A stretch of DNA of 64,000 nucleotides from Nostoc sp. 'Lobaria pulmonaria (5183) cyanobiont' (GCF_002949795.1 NZ_CP026692.1:1609501-1673500); one strand, 5' to 3'. Shown: positions 26,590 to 37,541, counted from the first letter of the stretch. Numbers and translations: made by a program. Notes: generated by a model not told the origin, from the letters alone.

Positions 26590-27603
26590 CTATTTGGTAA
26601 AGATAAAGCTACTTCCTTGAACCTTAATGTTCGCACTCGGAAAATAACTAGATTGATTCTGCGCGTAACGTACTTTAGTTTCATCATTTTGTATTAGGCG
26701 AGCTTGTGCATTACCTCTTAAATAAACTTCCGCAGCACTTCTATTATCTGCGCCAACTGAATTTATACAAGCATAGAATCCTGTTTTGACAGTAGTTGCT
26801 GCTACTGGAACTTGATTAAAGCCAGTAGAGCATGTTGCTGCTGGCGCTCCCTGTGCTATTGTTGTTTGATCTATAAAATCAACCAACACCACGGGAACTT
26901 GATCGTAAGTCCCCCCTCTTGCCCAACTATTCATTTTTGCTTGTAATGTTATGCCCTTTTGTGACAAGTCAAATGGTTTAAAACCTTTATCTGGACATGG
27001 GAGATATTTTTCGGTGGGAAATCCATCGCAAGCACCTACTGCTACTGTAGCAGCAGTACTTGGAACGCCATCTTTAATTTCCCATCTAGCAATGCGTGCA
27101 GCGTTAGACCAAGTAGTATTAGTGTCTTTAATTAAATAGTAGGCAACTAATGAGTAAACAAAAGTATCATCTTTTTGAGTGCCTGTAATTGTAATTGTTT
27201 GACTAAGTAACTCTCGTTTCCAAAAAACAAGCACAGGAACTTTATCTGTTCCACTAGGTAGTTGATTCCCAGTTGTACTTGCATTTGGGCAAGTATTAGC
27301 GGCACTAGCATCAACAGTACCGCTTAGACAAGCAATTCCAGTCGCATCATATATATATATTGCTTGTTGGAGATCGCGAGTAATATAATCTAGTGCAGCT
27401 TTAATTTCTTGCTCAGAGTTTGCTTTGGCTTGTTCCTGACCATCAGTGTTTAAAACACTGATCATAAAACTTAGTAACGGCGTAATTACTAAAAATGCAA
27501 TGAGCATAGCCACCAATAATTCAATCAGGGTGAAGCCACTATTTTTGTTTTGTTTGTGAGAGGGTTTTAGCTGAGTACTTAACAGCCACCTCAATATATT
27601 CAT
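26590..27603 (-). CDS. hpsC: hormogonium polysaccharide pseudopilin HpsC
   Basis: A large pseudopilin (337 residues from ATG 27603; 369 if ATG-like starts up to 27699 are used). SGFTLIELLVAMLIAF gives the prepilin peptidase site with Glu+5. I favour ATG 27603 because AAGGAG lies upstream (13-nt spacing, rather long) and the resulting leader is 22 residues; the 27699 start would overlap hpsB by 25 bp. The periplasmic domain has several cysteines (GACDGFPTEKYLPCPD; CSTGFNQ; YACINS) that could form disulphides, as in PilW/GspJ-like proteins. Confidence 0.82.
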   Translation of the reverse strand: MNILRWLLSTQLKPSHKQNKNSGFTLIELLVAMLIAFLVITPLLSFMISVLNTDGQEQAKANSEQEIKAALDYITRDLQQAIYIYDATGIACLSGTVDASAANTCPNASTTGNQLPSGTDKVPVLVFWKRELLSQTITITGTQKDDTFVYSLVAYYLIKDTNTTWSNAARIARWEIKDGVPSTAATVAVGACDGFPTEKYLPCPDKGFKPFDLSQKGITLQAKMNSWARGGTYDQVPVVLVDFIDQTTIAQGAPAATCSTGFNQVPVAATTVKTGFYACINSVGADNRSAAEVYLRGNAQARLIQNDETKVRYAQNQSSYFPSANIKVQGSSFIFTK

Positions 27604-27674
27604 TTTGCTACAGGTTCTCCTTAGTGACCGATACTGAGTCATGAAATCATTTATGTTTACCGGGTTAATAATGG

Positions 27675-28385
27675 TTAACAACCACCAAGGCGATTGCACA
27701 AAGCGCTATAAGAGCTTTGACCCCTGACAATTTCAGTTGTCATTTCTACTAGGGGTGCTTTGCGATCGCCTAGTCCCCCTGTGAATGTTGCTGCTGTTTT
27801 TCCATTGCTGTCACTACTTTTTTTCAAGCTACCAGTACCGATGAAGGCATCTGAACGATATACCCGAACTCCCAAACGATAGCTTTGACCGCTATCAATT
27901 TGAGCGCTACTTGTGCTGATAGTTCCAACTGCATTGCCAAAAGCCTGAATGTAAAACTGAACTGGACTGGTTGTTTTGTAGGTTGTACAGTCGCTTGGTA
28001 GATTTATTTTGCCATCATTGTGAAAGCAATACAAACTAGTTGCGTCTGCGGGAACACCTGCACTACTGATTAAATAGTCACCACTGGTAGTTGAGCTTGA
28101 TACTGTTCTAGGTGCAGCAGCAGTTGCAGCACTAAGTGAAGTAGTATTTGATACTTGATCTTCTGGGATTGTTTTAGACTTAATAGCATCAATGAAGGCT
28201 TTAGCCGCTCCTGTTGCCAATTCGACCCGTTTAGCTTGCACACGAGTTGCTGTTGACATTACTAAGACAGGTGCGATCGCTACTAGCAAAATGGCAACTA
28301 CGAGGATCGCCACAAGCGACTCAATGATCGTAAAACCTGATTCGTTAGACTGGGCAGATAATTCTTGTAGTTGGCGCGGGTTCAT
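27675..28385 (-). CDS. hpsB: hormogonium polysaccharide pseudopilin HpsB
   Basis: A pseudopilin with ESGFTIIESLVAILVVAILL (prepilin peptidase site, Glu+5) resembling PilV/GspI. The ATG at 28385 gives 236 residues with a 16-residue leader; a GTG at 28439 would add 18 residues. The C-terminus carries cysteines (ALCNRLGGC). It is the first pseudopilin gene after hpsA and should be cleaved by PilD and assembled in the inner membrane. Confidence 0.82.
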   Translation of the reverse strand: MNPRQLQELSAQSNESGFTIIESLVAILVVAILLVAIAPVLVMSTATRVQAKRVELATGAAKAFIDAIKSKTIPEDQVSNTTSLSAATAAAPRTVSSSTTSGDYLISSAGVPADATSLYCFHNDGKINLPSDCTTYKTTSPVQFYIQAFGNAVGTISTSSAQIDSGQSYRLGVRVYRSDAFIGTGSLKKSSDSNGKTAATFTGGLGDRKAPLVEMTTEIVRGQSSYSALCNRLGGC

Positions 28386-28439
28386 ACTCAATTTTTTAAT
28401 ACTATGTTTTAAAGTAATTTGCGATCGGGTGTAATACAC

Positions 28440-28579
28440 TCTTAACCTGTCTCCAAACCTTGTAGGGGAGAGGCTTTGAATTTTCCCCTCTTCCCGAATG
28501 GCGAAGAGGGGGCTGGGCTAGGTCTGTTAACGTGGTCTATTCACCCGAAAAGTGATGTAAAAACTCTCATTCAAACACT
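28440..28579. repeat. repeat-bearing spacer between hpsA and hpsB
   Basis: The spacer includes CCCCTCTTC and GAAGAGGGG as a hairpin (about 28484-28511) within a sequence type (GGCGAAGAGGGGGCTGGG) that recurs in Nostoc genomes. It could form a processing or attenuation structure in an hpsA-B transcript. Confidence 0.5.
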
Positions 28580-31500
28580 TTAGGATGGTTGGAGTTGGCA
28601 GTTAGTAGGACGTTCAGTTGCAGGTAGCGCAAATTTAAAACCACTACCAAAGTAAGTAGTGTCCGCAGTATCAAACCCATCTGCTGTTTGAGTTTGGACA
28701 GCACACAACAGAGTTTTCACCCAAAGGTCATCGCGGCCTACTTCTCTGAAGTATTCACTTGGAGGATCTGCTGCTGGAGTTACAAAGCGCTGGGCAAACA
28801 AGTCGGGGTTTTGCGCCAGTAATGCCACATCAAAACCCCAGTTACGGTTAGGAGGTATATAATAAGGCGCTTCACCAGCACCAGTAACACCTATAGAAGT
28901 ACTATCTGATGTGTAACCAGGTCTGTCAGAATACAGAACTCTGAAAAAGATACTGTTATTCTTAGCAAGGCTAGCAGTGTCAGTATTATTAGGGTCAGCA
29001 GTAGTTGCTGGAGCAGTTGTTGGTCCTGGTCTAACAAAAGCTTGGAATGGTGCGCTAGCAAAGATGCTGCGTTTAAATTGGATGAATGAACCGTTGATAT
29101 TGGCATCAATCCCACTCCAGTTTTCTAAGAAGCGCACAAAGTTATGCAAACCCCCATTGATTTCGTAAGTACTTGCACCCACACGAGCAGGAGTATCACC
29201 ACCCGCAACTACTAGATTAAAATTGGTTGCACTTGCCTGAGACAACCATCTGGTGTTTTTAACGAGACTAGATGATCCTGCTAAAGTGGGGTAATTATTA
29301 TCTTGAGGTGTTGCGGTTGTTACCTGTAATTGCAATACAGGTTCTAATAACGGCTGGTATGTCGCATCTCTGGCTGTAAGAATCAATCCTGTTGTAGTTC
29401 CAGGAAAATCCCTCAAACTAGAAGCTGGTGGTTTGTGGTACCTGAAGAATAGACGATTAGTGGCGTTGTATTTTGTCTTATCAAGTCCTGACCCTGGTGC
29501 TTTAGTGTAATCAGTATCTATTGTAGTTGCAAACCATAGGGCATTACTTGCTGATTGAGGTATGCCGTCGCTACTGTTACTAAATAGGCCTACCTTTGCT
29601 GCACTTGTTATGCCCAGTACAACGGGAGTACCGGTATTAAAAGCCATAAAATTACCAGAAGCATCAACTGTCTGACCCAAATTATTTCGTTTGTAGGCAA
29701 CCCGACGGGCAAATCTTTCAAAACCAGGCTGTGCCGGTTGGGCAGTAGTACCAGCTAAGAGTTTGCTACGCTCTGCATTTGTTGGAAGATTATAGGATTG
29801 TATTGTTCGATCGCCATCGTAACCAATATACCAATCAGTTACTCCACATTCCGAAACTGGTATCTTGAAGCACATCTCCATTACATACTCTGGGAAAGTT
29901 CCTCGGCGTTGAATGGGTGTGACGAAGTTGTTCAAGTAGGAACTGTTATTGTTTACTGAGTCGCTAGAAGTGGGAGTACCTTGATAGTAGGCATCACCAC
30001 CAGAGTCAATTAAGAATTTAGATGAAGTGACAAAGTTGTTATTCCAGAAACCTACCTTTAGTCGGCTGAGTACGAGGTTAGGATCGCTCCCTTGGTTATT
30101 TCGCAAGTCGTAATCACCCTCATTACGGAAACCTTCACGGAAGCTATTAGAAAGCAAGGTGACAGCATCAGCAATTACTGATGCTGGTCGCCAGGTTTCG
30201 CCTGTTGTGCAATTAGGTAGTCTGGAATCATTAGGCCGACAAGCAAAGTCAGGATCGCGGTTTGTCGCAGCACGAGTATAAAATTTAGTATCGTAGGTAG
30301 AAGCGCTGGGAGCAGGTAAAAGATCCGGGGTTTTGAATTCTTGTTTAGCGTGCAGATTAAAATCGCCTTTAACATACACTGGTAGCTCAGTTGCTAAAAT
30401 TAAGCCTTTTTCTTCTGCTCTGTAATTAGTCTCGCGACTCAAATCACCGCCATTAATCAACATAATAGCGTTGGGTCGCCGTTCTGGATCGAGCCTGTAG
30501 TCACTAGCACTGACATTTTCACTAGTTGAGTTACTGGCATCTTTTTGAGCATCATCACGGGAGGCATAGATAATGCCGCTATTGGGCAATAGATATTCCT
30601 TATCGGATGCAGCGCCGATTGCTTGTGTACGAAGCTTACTTAAATCTATGGTAGTGGCACGAATTTCTAGAGGCTGACGCTGTTCTACTTCCAGATTGTA
30701 GTTTCCAGTTAATGCACCACCTTTATCTATAGCTTTAATTTGTCGGGCATCAAGAAATGCCCTTTCTATGATTGCACCATGAGGAATGTAGGTAGTACTC
30801 TGAGCTAGAGTGCCATCAGCAATCTGTATTGCACAGATGGTAGAGTCAATTGCTGATTGCTCAGAAAGAGTAAGTTTGCTGGTTGTTGCTTTGGCCAAAG
30901 CTTGCCTTAGTAGAGGATTCACAAGGCGACCATTGGGAAATACCAAGTTAGCTTGATGTTTCAAGCGATTTAGCAAAGTTACGCTAGTGTTAGTAACATC
31001 ATCATCGTTAGTCGCAGCTGCAAAAAAACCATTGCTATCTACTGTCTGTCCTCTAGTTATGCCAGCAGATGTAGTAGCGGGAGCAGCGTAAACAATCCCA
31101 TTGTTAGATGCTGCTACTGTTGTCGAATCAAGGGGATTATAGGTGTTTGTAGTTGCTGTTGCCTGATTGGTAGGGTTGTAGTAGCTACTTACACAGGCCA
31201 TGGGTGTTTGATAATCGTCTGGTGTAGCCGCCTGAGGATCATAGGAATCAAACTTGTAGTGATAAACTGCCGTGGCACGCATTACCAAATCACCACGTTT
31301 TTGTTTACTCGCATTAAGAGGATCGGTTGGATCGGGTACAAGCATAGGCATAGTATCAGTCCAGACTACTGTGCCAGCACTTTCGTTGACTACCGACACT
31401 GGCGTGCTTGGATCATCAGGTGGTGTTGGACGAGTAGGTAGTCCAGAGCCTGTAGGTCTATATACTCCTGCTCCCGTAATCACCCTCAGTCCACCGACCA

Positions 31501-33412
31501 CATCAAGGGGATTAGATCGGGGTGAAGCGGCTGAAATTTCCCAAAAACCATCACGTCCTGTTACCCCTAAGTCTGATAACTGTCTGACGCGAGTGGTACG
31601 AGTTCGATCTTTGGTAGTGCTACCTGTCCACTTCACAGCAGGACTGATGGTTTGGGGATCATTCTCTCCTACAAAGTCTCCTTTTGTGCTATCCCATATA
31701 AGTTCAGGCAGGTTGTTGCCTACTACGATGCGATCGCCTAACTGTGTTTCTATTACAGGAGTATTATCTACAACGTCTGGATCTCCAGTAGGTAGTTGCG
31801 CTGTATTTAGTGTTAGTTTTGTATTAGTATCTGTTGGATAAATCCACGCATCCATTGGACGTAGCGTATTAACAGAACCGTTCATAAAAGTTGCTGCATC
31901 TGCTGTGGTGTAATCGACACCAGCAGATTTTTCAATAGCAGAATTACCATAAAGAACTTCTTTAAATGGTACACGCCTAGTACGCTTACGGAACCAATTT
32001 TCTAATTCTTCCTTACGTACTTTATTCGCATCTAAGCTTGGATCGCTTAGAATCCTGTTGCTTATATTAGTTCTGATTTCTTGAGGGTCAGTAGTAGCAG
32101 CATTGTTAAGTTGTGCCTTCACTAATAAGTCTATGCGTTGAGCATAAGCCTGAGTGTTATAGGCAATGTCACTCGAGTTATCTGAGGTAGTTTTATTAGT
32201 ACCTACCAAAGATTTAGTTGTATCAGGTGCATTATTTTCTACAAATAAATCTACACGTGTTCCACCTGTATTACTTGTACTGATTGGACTACTAGTTGCA
32301 ATATTACCGCCAACAACTATCTTGCCATTTTCACGTTCGTAATAACATGAATACCTACTACTGACCTGAAATAGGGTTATATCTTGACTAGTTTTAGCAG
32401 TAAATAAATTACTGTTGGTAAATATGCGTCCATTGAGACGGAATCTAGGCCCTGGTGTAATATCTAAGTCATCTTCATAGACAACAGCATTATTAGTAAT
32501 AGAAACTTGACTGCGATCTTGTTGCATTTCTAATGCAGAAAAGCCCTTATTGCCTCGATACTTCTCATATTTGGTTGTATCAAGAGAAGCAGCTTGAGCA
32601 ATATCACTAATGGGAACCGTTACTGCATAAACGAAAAAGCTTTTTTTCAATTCGCCAGTTGGTAGCTTATACCAACCCGAACTACCTACTAAGCTGGCAC
32701 TAGTATCACCAGCTATGTCACAAGCTCCACCTGCCTTAGCTGGTAGCATAGGAGGGGTTCTAGCATCTAGTGGGCTTCTACTTCTGGTTTGGGTTGTACC
32801 AGTTTGGGGAGGAGTGCGGAAGTAGAGACCATAGAGAATAAAGCTATCAAATTTACCGTTATTATCTGTATCGGCAGGAAATTTCCAGGCTGTTTGTATG
32901 TTTTCTTGATTTTCTAAAGCCATACTACTACCTGCTTCAATCATCGGATTTGAAGTACTTTTATTAAGGTTATAAGCCAGGGTTATAGGAGTTTCATCAC
33001 CAAATGTATAGATAGAAAGTTTATTAATTAAGGTATTGTATAGGGTTAGATTTGATGGGACAGAGCGTGGTAGAGTCGGGTCAGCAAACAGTGCAGTTAT
33101 TTTGGCTTTAGCCCTTTCTAATGCAGGGGTGGCGGCTTGCATTGTTGCTTCATTCACGCGGACGTTACTAGCATTTTTAGAACGCTCAAAAGACCGAAAT
33201 AAAATTGCAGTTGTTAATAGCACGACTACCAAAACTACCATCGCCACTGTTGGCAATACAAAGCCAGAGTTAATCGAGCCACGTCTTCTTTGAGTACCAG
33301 AAATAACTCGCAACAGCCAAATAATTTGCTTATTTATTGCAGATAAAAACTGCTTGCTAATTTGTCTGAATGTTTTTTTAATTACCTTGAATAGCTGACG
33401 TTTTCGAGACAT
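28580..33412 (-). CDS. hpsA: hormogonium polysaccharide biosynthesis protein HpsA
   Basis: A 1610-residue protein. A basic N-terminus of 50 residues is followed by SGFVLPTVAMVVLVVVLL, a pilin-like hydrophobic helix (51-73) with a Gly-Phe junction but without the Glu+5 of true pseudopilins, much like PilX/PilY-type proteins. The remaining about 1500 residues are Thr/Ser/Asn/Asp-rich and beta-prone with few cysteines, suggesting an extracytoplasmic or surface location. HpsA is the conserved large protein of the hps locus, abundant on hormogonia and in motile filamentous cyanobacteria; its biochemical role is not known. The start is ATG at 33412. Confidence 0.9.
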   Translation of the reverse strand: MSRKRQLFKVIKKTFRQISKQFLSAINKQIIWLLRVISGTQRRRGSINSGFVLPTVAMVVLVVVLLTTAILFRSFERSKNASNVRVNEATMQAATPALERAKAKITALFADPTLPRSVPSNLTLYNTLINKLSIYTFGDETPITLAYNLNKSTSNPMIEAGSSMALENQENIQTAWKFPADTDNNGKFDSFILYGLYFRTPPQTGTTQTRSRSPLDARTPPMLPAKAGGACDIAGDTSASLVGSSGWYKLPTGELKKSFFVYAVTVPISDIAQAASLDTTKYEKYRGNKGFSALEMQQDRSQVSITNNAVVYEDDLDITPGPRFRLNGRIFTNSNLFTAKTSQDITLFQVSSRYSCYYERENGKIVVGGNIATSSPISTSNTGGTRVDLFVENNAPDTTKSLVGTNKTTSDNSSDIAYNTQAYAQRIDLLVKAQLNNAATTDPQEIRTNISNRILSDPSLDANKVRKEELENWFRKRTRRVPFKEVLYGNSAIEKSAGVDYTTADAATFMNGSVNTLRPMDAWIYPTDTNTKLTLNTAQLPTGDPDVVDNTPVIETQLGDRIVVGNNLPELIWDSTKGDFVGENDPQTISPAVKWTGSTTKDRTRTTRVRQLSDLGVTGRDGFWEISAASPRSNPLDVVGGLRVITGAGVYRPTGSGLPTRPTPPDDPSTPVSVVNESAGTVVWTDTMPMLVPDPTDPLNASKQKRGDLVMRATAVYHYKFDSYDPQAATPDDYQTPMACVSSYYNPTNQATATTNTYNPLDSTTVAASNNGIVYAAPATTSAGITRGQTVDSNGFFAAATNDDDVTNTSVTLLNRLKHQANLVFPNGRLVNPLLRQALAKATTSKLTLSEQSAIDSTICAIQIADGTLAQSTTYIPHGAIIERAFLDARQIKAIDKGGALTGNYNLEVEQRQPLEIRATTIDLSKLRTQAIGAASDKEYLLPNSGIIYASRDDAQKDASNSTSENVSASDYRLDPERRPNAIMLINGGDLSRETNYRAEEKGLILATELPVYVKGDFNLHAKQEFKTPDLLPAPSASTYDTKFYTRAATNRDPDFACRPNDSRLPNCTTGETWRPASVIADAVTLLSNSFREGFRNEGDYDLRNNQGSDPNLVLSRLKVGFWNNNFVTSSKFLIDSGGDAYYQGTPTSSDSVNNNSSYLNNFVTPIQRRGTFPEYVMEMCFKIPVSECGVTDWYIGYDGDRTIQSYNLPTNAERSKLLAGTTAQPAQPGFERFARRVAYKRNNLGQTVDASGNFMAFNTGTPVVLGITSAAKVGLFSNSSDGIPQSASNALWFATTIDTDYTKAPGSGLDKTKYNATNRLFFRYHKPPASSLRDFPGTTTGLILTARDATYQPLLEPVLQLQVTTATPQDNNYPTLAGSSSLVKNTRWLSQASATNFNLVVAGGDTPARVGASTYEINGGLHNFVRFLENWSGIDANINGSFIQFKRSIFASAPFQAFVRPGPTTAPATTADPNNTDTASLAKNNSIFFRVLYSDRPGYTSDSTSIGVTGAGEAPYYIPPNRNWGFDVALLAQNPDLFAQRFVTPAADPPSEYFREVGRDDLWVKTLLCAVQTQTADGFDTADTTYFGSGFKFALPATERPTNCQLQPS

Positions 33413-33813
33413 AGCTGCTTCCTGACCAAGTGGATTATAGCGGATTTTCTATTTTGTCAAAGTTTTCATTTATGCCTATCAAGTATTTTTACAGGCATTA
33501 AATGAGAGGATATTTATCTAACTACTACATTTGGCTTTACTAACTTCCAAATAAAGTAGATATAAAAAAAGATAATTTATTAAAGTTATATCATTTATAA
33601 ATTGTTCATTTTATCCGGTAAACACTGATTTTTTCAGAATGATTTAGTTCAAGTCTGATAAATAATAAGAGCATTACTTCACAGTATATTTGCGTAAATG
33701 TGTTTGATTTGAATACAAATTTATGAAGATGTTGTCAGCAGAGTAGGCTTATAATACCCATCTGTTAAAGAAAAGATATCAGTGAGATGCAAAGTAATCA
33801 GATGTGCGGCTTA

Positions 33814-33848
33814 GATTCCCGACTTCTTTAATTAAGAAGTCGGGAATC
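33814..33848. repeat. palindromic repeat, GATTCCCGACTTCTT family
   Basis: A perfect 15-bp stem (33814-33828 with 33834-33848) around loop TAATT. Same family as 47441-47471 and 10141-10172; a single degenerate arm is also seen near 37450-37470. Confidence 0.85.
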
Positions 33849-33931
33849 TTGTTGTTCGCATTGCTTTGATTAATTACTCACTAACTAGCACACCTTGGTG
33901 TAAATCCCACAACCACCTTTAAAGGTAAGCA

Positions 33932-33978
33932 AGCTTCTGCCACAAGGTACGAAAAATTAGTACCCTGTGGCAGAAGCT
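33932..33978. repeat. 19-bp inverted repeat
   Basis: AGCTTCTGCCACAAGGTAC pairs with the complement of 33960-33978 at 18 of 19 positions around a 9-nt loop. It is a strong fold-back structure in a non-coding region. Confidence 0.8.
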
Positions 33979-34048
33979 ACTAGGCATCATAGATGCAACA
34001 CGCAGTCACATTACAGCAGAATTCAAGTATTTGAACCACATCTGTTCT

Positions 34049-34072
34049 AGGGGCGCAAGGCCTTGCGCCCCT
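34049..34072. repeat. perfect 24-bp palindrome
   Basis: AGGGGCGCAAGG (34049-34060) is followed at once by its exact complement (34061-34072), with no loop. This GC-rich dyad stands out in AT-rich sequence. Confidence 0.9.
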
Positions 34073-34115
34073 ACTGCGTGGTCTATTTACCTGATAAATA
34101 GCTGTAATGTTAAAA

Positions 34116-34155
34116 AGGTGGTTATAAACCGCAACTATACGGGGTTTAACCACCT
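34116..34155. repeat. inverted repeat upstream part of the clpB 3' region
   Basis: AGGTGGTTATAAACC pairs with GGTTTAACCACCT (one bulge) around an 11-12-nt centre. It is the last of four palindromes between hpsA and clpB. Confidence 0.7.
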
Positions 34156-34295
34156 CTGTGGGTTTCAAACCCTCAATTATTCTTAGACTTTGTTTGTCTA
34201 TCCAAGCCAGTTTGGTTTTTTGGTTTTCTCCCTACAACCCTTTGGATACGGCAGGCGCTAGCCTCTCCCGTTGAGTGAAGGGGAGACGCCAGATG

Positions 34296-36938
34296 CTATG
34301 TAGCAATTTGTGGTACTGACACCTTCACTGGCACTTTTTTGCTAAAAGACAGACCGTTTTCATTTTTATCAATGATAATCGTGTCTCCAGAGATAAAAGT
34401 ATTTTCCAATAACTTGGTGGCGAGGGGGTTTTCTACTTCTCGCTGAATTGCCCGTTTGAGTGGGCGGGCACCGTAAACTGGGTCATAGCCTGATTCGACA
34501 AGGTGATCGCAGGCAGATTGGGAAATCTCAAAGAAGATTTTTTGTTCGCGGAGGAGATTTTCTACCCGTTTGAGTTGAATGCGGATGATATGCCGCATTT
34601 CCGTGCGACTTAAGGTATGGAAGAGAATAATATCATCAACGCGGTTGAGAAATTCCGGGCGGAAATGCGATCGCAAGGCTTCCATTACCCTGACCCGCAT
34701 TTTTTCATATTTGGAATCATCACCAGCTACATCCAAGATATGTTCGCTACCAATGTTACTGGTCATTACAATGACGCTGTTGCGAAAATCTACCGTTCTT
34801 CCCTGAGAGTCAGTAACTCTCCCATCGTCTAGCACCTGCAATAAAATATTGAACACATCGGGATGCGCCTTTTCCACTTCATCCAGCAGCACCACCGAAT
34901 AAGGACGGCGGCGAACCGCCTCGGAAAGTTGACCGCCTTCTTCATAGCCTACGTATCCTGGAGGCGCTCCCACTAACCGAGAAACTGAGTGTTTTTCCAT
35001 ATACTCAGACATATCCAAGCGCACCAATGCATCATCAGAATCAAAGAGAAACTGAGCTAAAGCACGGGCGAGTTCGGTTTTGCCTACGCCCGTGGGGCCC
35101 ATGAACAAAAATGAACCAATAGGACGAGAGGGATCTTTCATCCCCGCACGGGCGCGGCGAATTGCTGCTGCGACTGCTTCTACAGCCTCTTCTTGCCCAA
35201 TGACTCGTTGATGTAAATGACTTTCTAGTTGCAGTAATTTTTGCCGTTCCGATTCCAACAGGCGATTGACGGGGATTCCTGTCCACTTGGCGACGATTTC
35301 CGCAATATCGGCTTCGGTGACTTGTTCTCGCAGTAAAGTGGAACCTTGGTTTTGAATTTCTAAAAGACTCGCTTCTTTGGCTTCGCGATCGTGCTGCACT
35401 CCCTCCAATTTGCCATATTTCAGTTGGGCAGCTTTATTTAGATCATAAGCACGTTCCGCCTGTTCAATTTGGACTCGCAGCGCATCTTCTTCTTTCTTTA
35501 AGGCGCTTATCGCCTCCAATATCTGCTTTTCACCTTGCCATTTCTCATTAAATATTTGCTGTTTTTCCGTTAAATTGGCGATTTCTTGCTCAATTCGCTG
35601 CAAACGTTCTTTCGTTTGGGAAGTACCTTTTTCTTCGCCAGCTAATGACAGCTTTTCCATTTCTAACTGCATGAGACGGCGATCGATGGTTTCCAATTCT
35701 GCTGGTTTGGAGGTAATTTCCATTTTCAACTGTGCTGCTGCTTCATCCACTAAGTCAATGGCTTTATCTGGTAAGAAGCGATCGCTAATGTAACGCGCTG
35801 ACAGTGTTGCTGCTGCTACCAAAGCCGAATCAGAAATTTTGACGTTGTGATGAACTTCATAGCGTTCTTTCAACCCCCGCAGAATGGAAATAGTATTTTC
35901 CACACTTGGCTGATCCACAAATACTTGCTGAAAGCGGCGTTCTAGGGCAGCGTCTTTCTCAATGTGTTTGCGGAACTCATCGAGGGTAGTCGCACCAATA
36001 CAACGTAGTTCTCCCCGCGCCAGCATTGGTTTAAGCAGATTTCCCGCGTCCATTGCCCCTTGTTGGCTGGAACCTGCGCCGACTACGGTATGTAGTTCGT
36101 CAATAAACAGAACAATGTCACCGTTAGATTCAGTAACTTCTTTGAGAACCGCTTTTAGACGTTCTTCAAATTCTCCTCGCAATTTTGCCCCAGCAATTAA
36201 ACTGCCGATATCTAACGAGATCAACTTGCGGTTTTTCAGAGATTCAGGAACATCACCGTTTACCATTCGCTGTGCTAATGCTTCTGCGATCGCTGTTTTA
36301 CCTACTCCAGGTTCCCCAATCAGTACGGGGTTATTTTTGCTACGACGAGACAATACTTGAATTACCCGCCGAATTTCATCATCCCGCCCAATTACCGGGT
36401 CGAGTTTTCCAGCTTTTGCCTGTTCTGTCAAATCTCTACCAAATTTTTGTAAGGCGTCATAGCGGGATTCTGGGGTTTGATCTGTCACCTTTTGGCTACC
36501 GCGAATAGTTTTGATAGTAGCTTCGAGTTTAGGTGCATCCGCGCTAAAGCCTTTGAGTATCTTTCGCCCAATGCGATCGTCTTCAGCAAAGGCCAAAAGT
36601 ATGTGTTCCACGGAAATGTAGGAGTCTTTCATCCTAGCTCTAGCTTCCTCGGCTCGGTCTAGTAAAATATCCAAATTGCGGCTAAGGTAAAGCTGATCGC
36701 TTTTACCAACTTTCGGCTGACGTTGGGTAAACGCTTCTAGCTGCTGCTGCAAGCGGATTGGATCGACCTCAGATCGAGCCAGGATACGTATTGCTAGACT
36801 AGTGGGTTCTTCTAACAGGGCAATAATTAAATGTTCAACATCTAGTTGCTGTTGTTGATAAGCACGGACTATATCCTGAGATTTAACAATTGCTTCCCAG
36901 GCTTTATCAGTAAATTTATTGGGATCTGTAGGTTGCAT
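34296..36938 (-). CDS. clpB: ATP-dependent chaperone ClpB
   Basis: An 880-residue Hsp100 disaggregase. Two N-terminal Clp repeats cover about 1-150, the first AAA+ domain has GEPGVGKT (208-215), the long coiled-coil middle domain spans about 410-530 (rich in [18 protein letters not shown]) and the second AAA+ domain has [14 protein letters not shown] and [14 protein letters not shown]. No ClpP-binding IGF/L loop is apparent, as expected for ClpB. It works with DnaK to dissolve protein aggregates in the cytoplasm. Nostoc genomes carry more than one clpB; which copy this is cannot be told from sequence alone. The start is ATG at 36938; no CIRCE element is visible upstream. Confidence 0.97.
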   Translation of the reverse strand: MQPTDPNKFTDKAWEAIVKSQDIVRAYQQQQLDVEHLIIALLEEPTSLAIRILARSEVDPIRLQQQLEAFTQRQPKVGKSDQLYLSRNLDILLDRAEEARARMKDSYISVEHILLAFAEDDRIGRKILKGFSADAPKLEATIKTIRGSQKVTDQTPESRYDALQKFGRDLTEQAKAGKLDPVIGRDDEIRRVIQVLSRRSKNNPVLIGEPGVGKTAIAEALAQRMVNGDVPESLKNRKLISLDIGSLIAGAKLRGEFEERLKAVLKEVTESNGDIVLFIDELHTVVGAGSSQQGAMDAGNLLKPMLARGELRCIGATTLDEFRKHIEKDAALERRFQQVFVDQPSVENTISILRGLKERYEVHHNVKISDSALVAAATLSARYISDRFLPDKAIDLVDEAAAQLKMEITSKPAELETIDRRLMQLEMEKLSLAGEEKGTSQTKERLQRIEQEIANLTEKQQIFNEKWQGEKQILEAISALKKEEDALRVQIEQAERAYDLNKAAQLKYGKLEGVQHDREAKEASLLEIQNQGSTLLREQVTEADIAEIVAKWTGIPVNRLLESERQKLLQLESHLHQRVIGQEEAVEAVAAAIRRARAGMKDPSRPIGSFLFMGPTGVGKTELARALAQFLFDSDDALVRLDMSEYMEKHSVSRLVGAPPGYVGYEEGGQLSEAVRRRPYSVVLLDEVEKAHPDVFNILLQVLDDGRVTDSQGRTVDFRNSVIVMTSNIGSEHILDVAGDDSKYEKMRVRVMEALRSHFRPEFLNRVDDIILFHTLSRTEMRHIIRIQLKRVENLLREQKIFFEISQSACDHLVESGYDPVYGARPLKRAIQREVENPLATKLLENTFISGDTIIIDKNENGLSFSKKVPVKVSVPQIAT

Positions 36939-37541
36939 CTTTAAAATTTTGGAATTTGGATTTTTAGTTTAAGGATTGGGGATTATTAAAGGTAGTAGGG
37001 AGTTGGGAGTGGTTGTAACCCTACTCCTTAATACCCAGATAATTATCCAAACATTCGTCAGCGTATATCCGCGTGTATCTCCGGTGGCAATTTGGGATTG
37101 GCAATTGATGATAGTTTAATCCATTGCCTATTTCCTAATTTAAAACGAAAATACTGTTATGAGCAGACTTTCCCCGATGGTGTTATTGGAGCGGTGTCTA
37201 GGACGGGCTATTCGGCGTCGCTATTAATGTTGCTCATCAAGGACAGTATTGGGGTAATACTAATAGGATTTACGTAGAGGAGATCCCCTAACCCGCCTAA
37301 AAGGGGAAAAGTCTCGCGCGTCTTCTGGGTTTACTGACACGAGACGACAGTGCGCGGGAAAAATCAATCTCTCTCTAGCTCAACTTTTTAAGACATCTGT
37401 GTGGATTTTCCTATGGCTCTTAAGCACAAGTTGCTGCCCAAATTCCCAGCTTCTTGAAGAAGTCGAGGATCTGAATCCAGCTTAAATAAATGACATTCCA
37501 CCCTACCGGATAATTAATTTTTTGGAAATCCCTGATAAAAA
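36939..37541. other. intergenic region between clpB and gloA
   Basis: About 600 bp. The part nearest clpB contains heptamer-like AATTTTGGAATTTGG repeats; a degenerate arm of the palindrome family (TTCTTGAAGAAGTCGAGGAT) is at about 37451-37470. A 61-codon frame here shows no protein character. Confidence 0.55.

Larger units (their letters stand above)
33413..34295. other. hpsA upstream region with a cluster of palindromes
   Basis: 880 bp between hpsA and clpB, both on the minus strand. The first 400 bp (33413-33800) are AT-rich and should contain the hpsA promoter, but no sigma-factor site was assigned. From 33814 to 34155 four separate palindromic repeats follow one another. No gene is supported. 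Confidence 0.65.

Noticed and set aside
31272-31841. 189-codon plus-strand frame opposite hpsA
   Set aside because: Low-complexity Ser/Val/Pro composition produced by the reverse complement of the Thr/Ser/Asp-rich HpsA coding sequence.
37092-37277. 61-codon frame between clpB and gloA
   Set aside because: No motif or ribosome binding site, located in a repeat-rich spacer.
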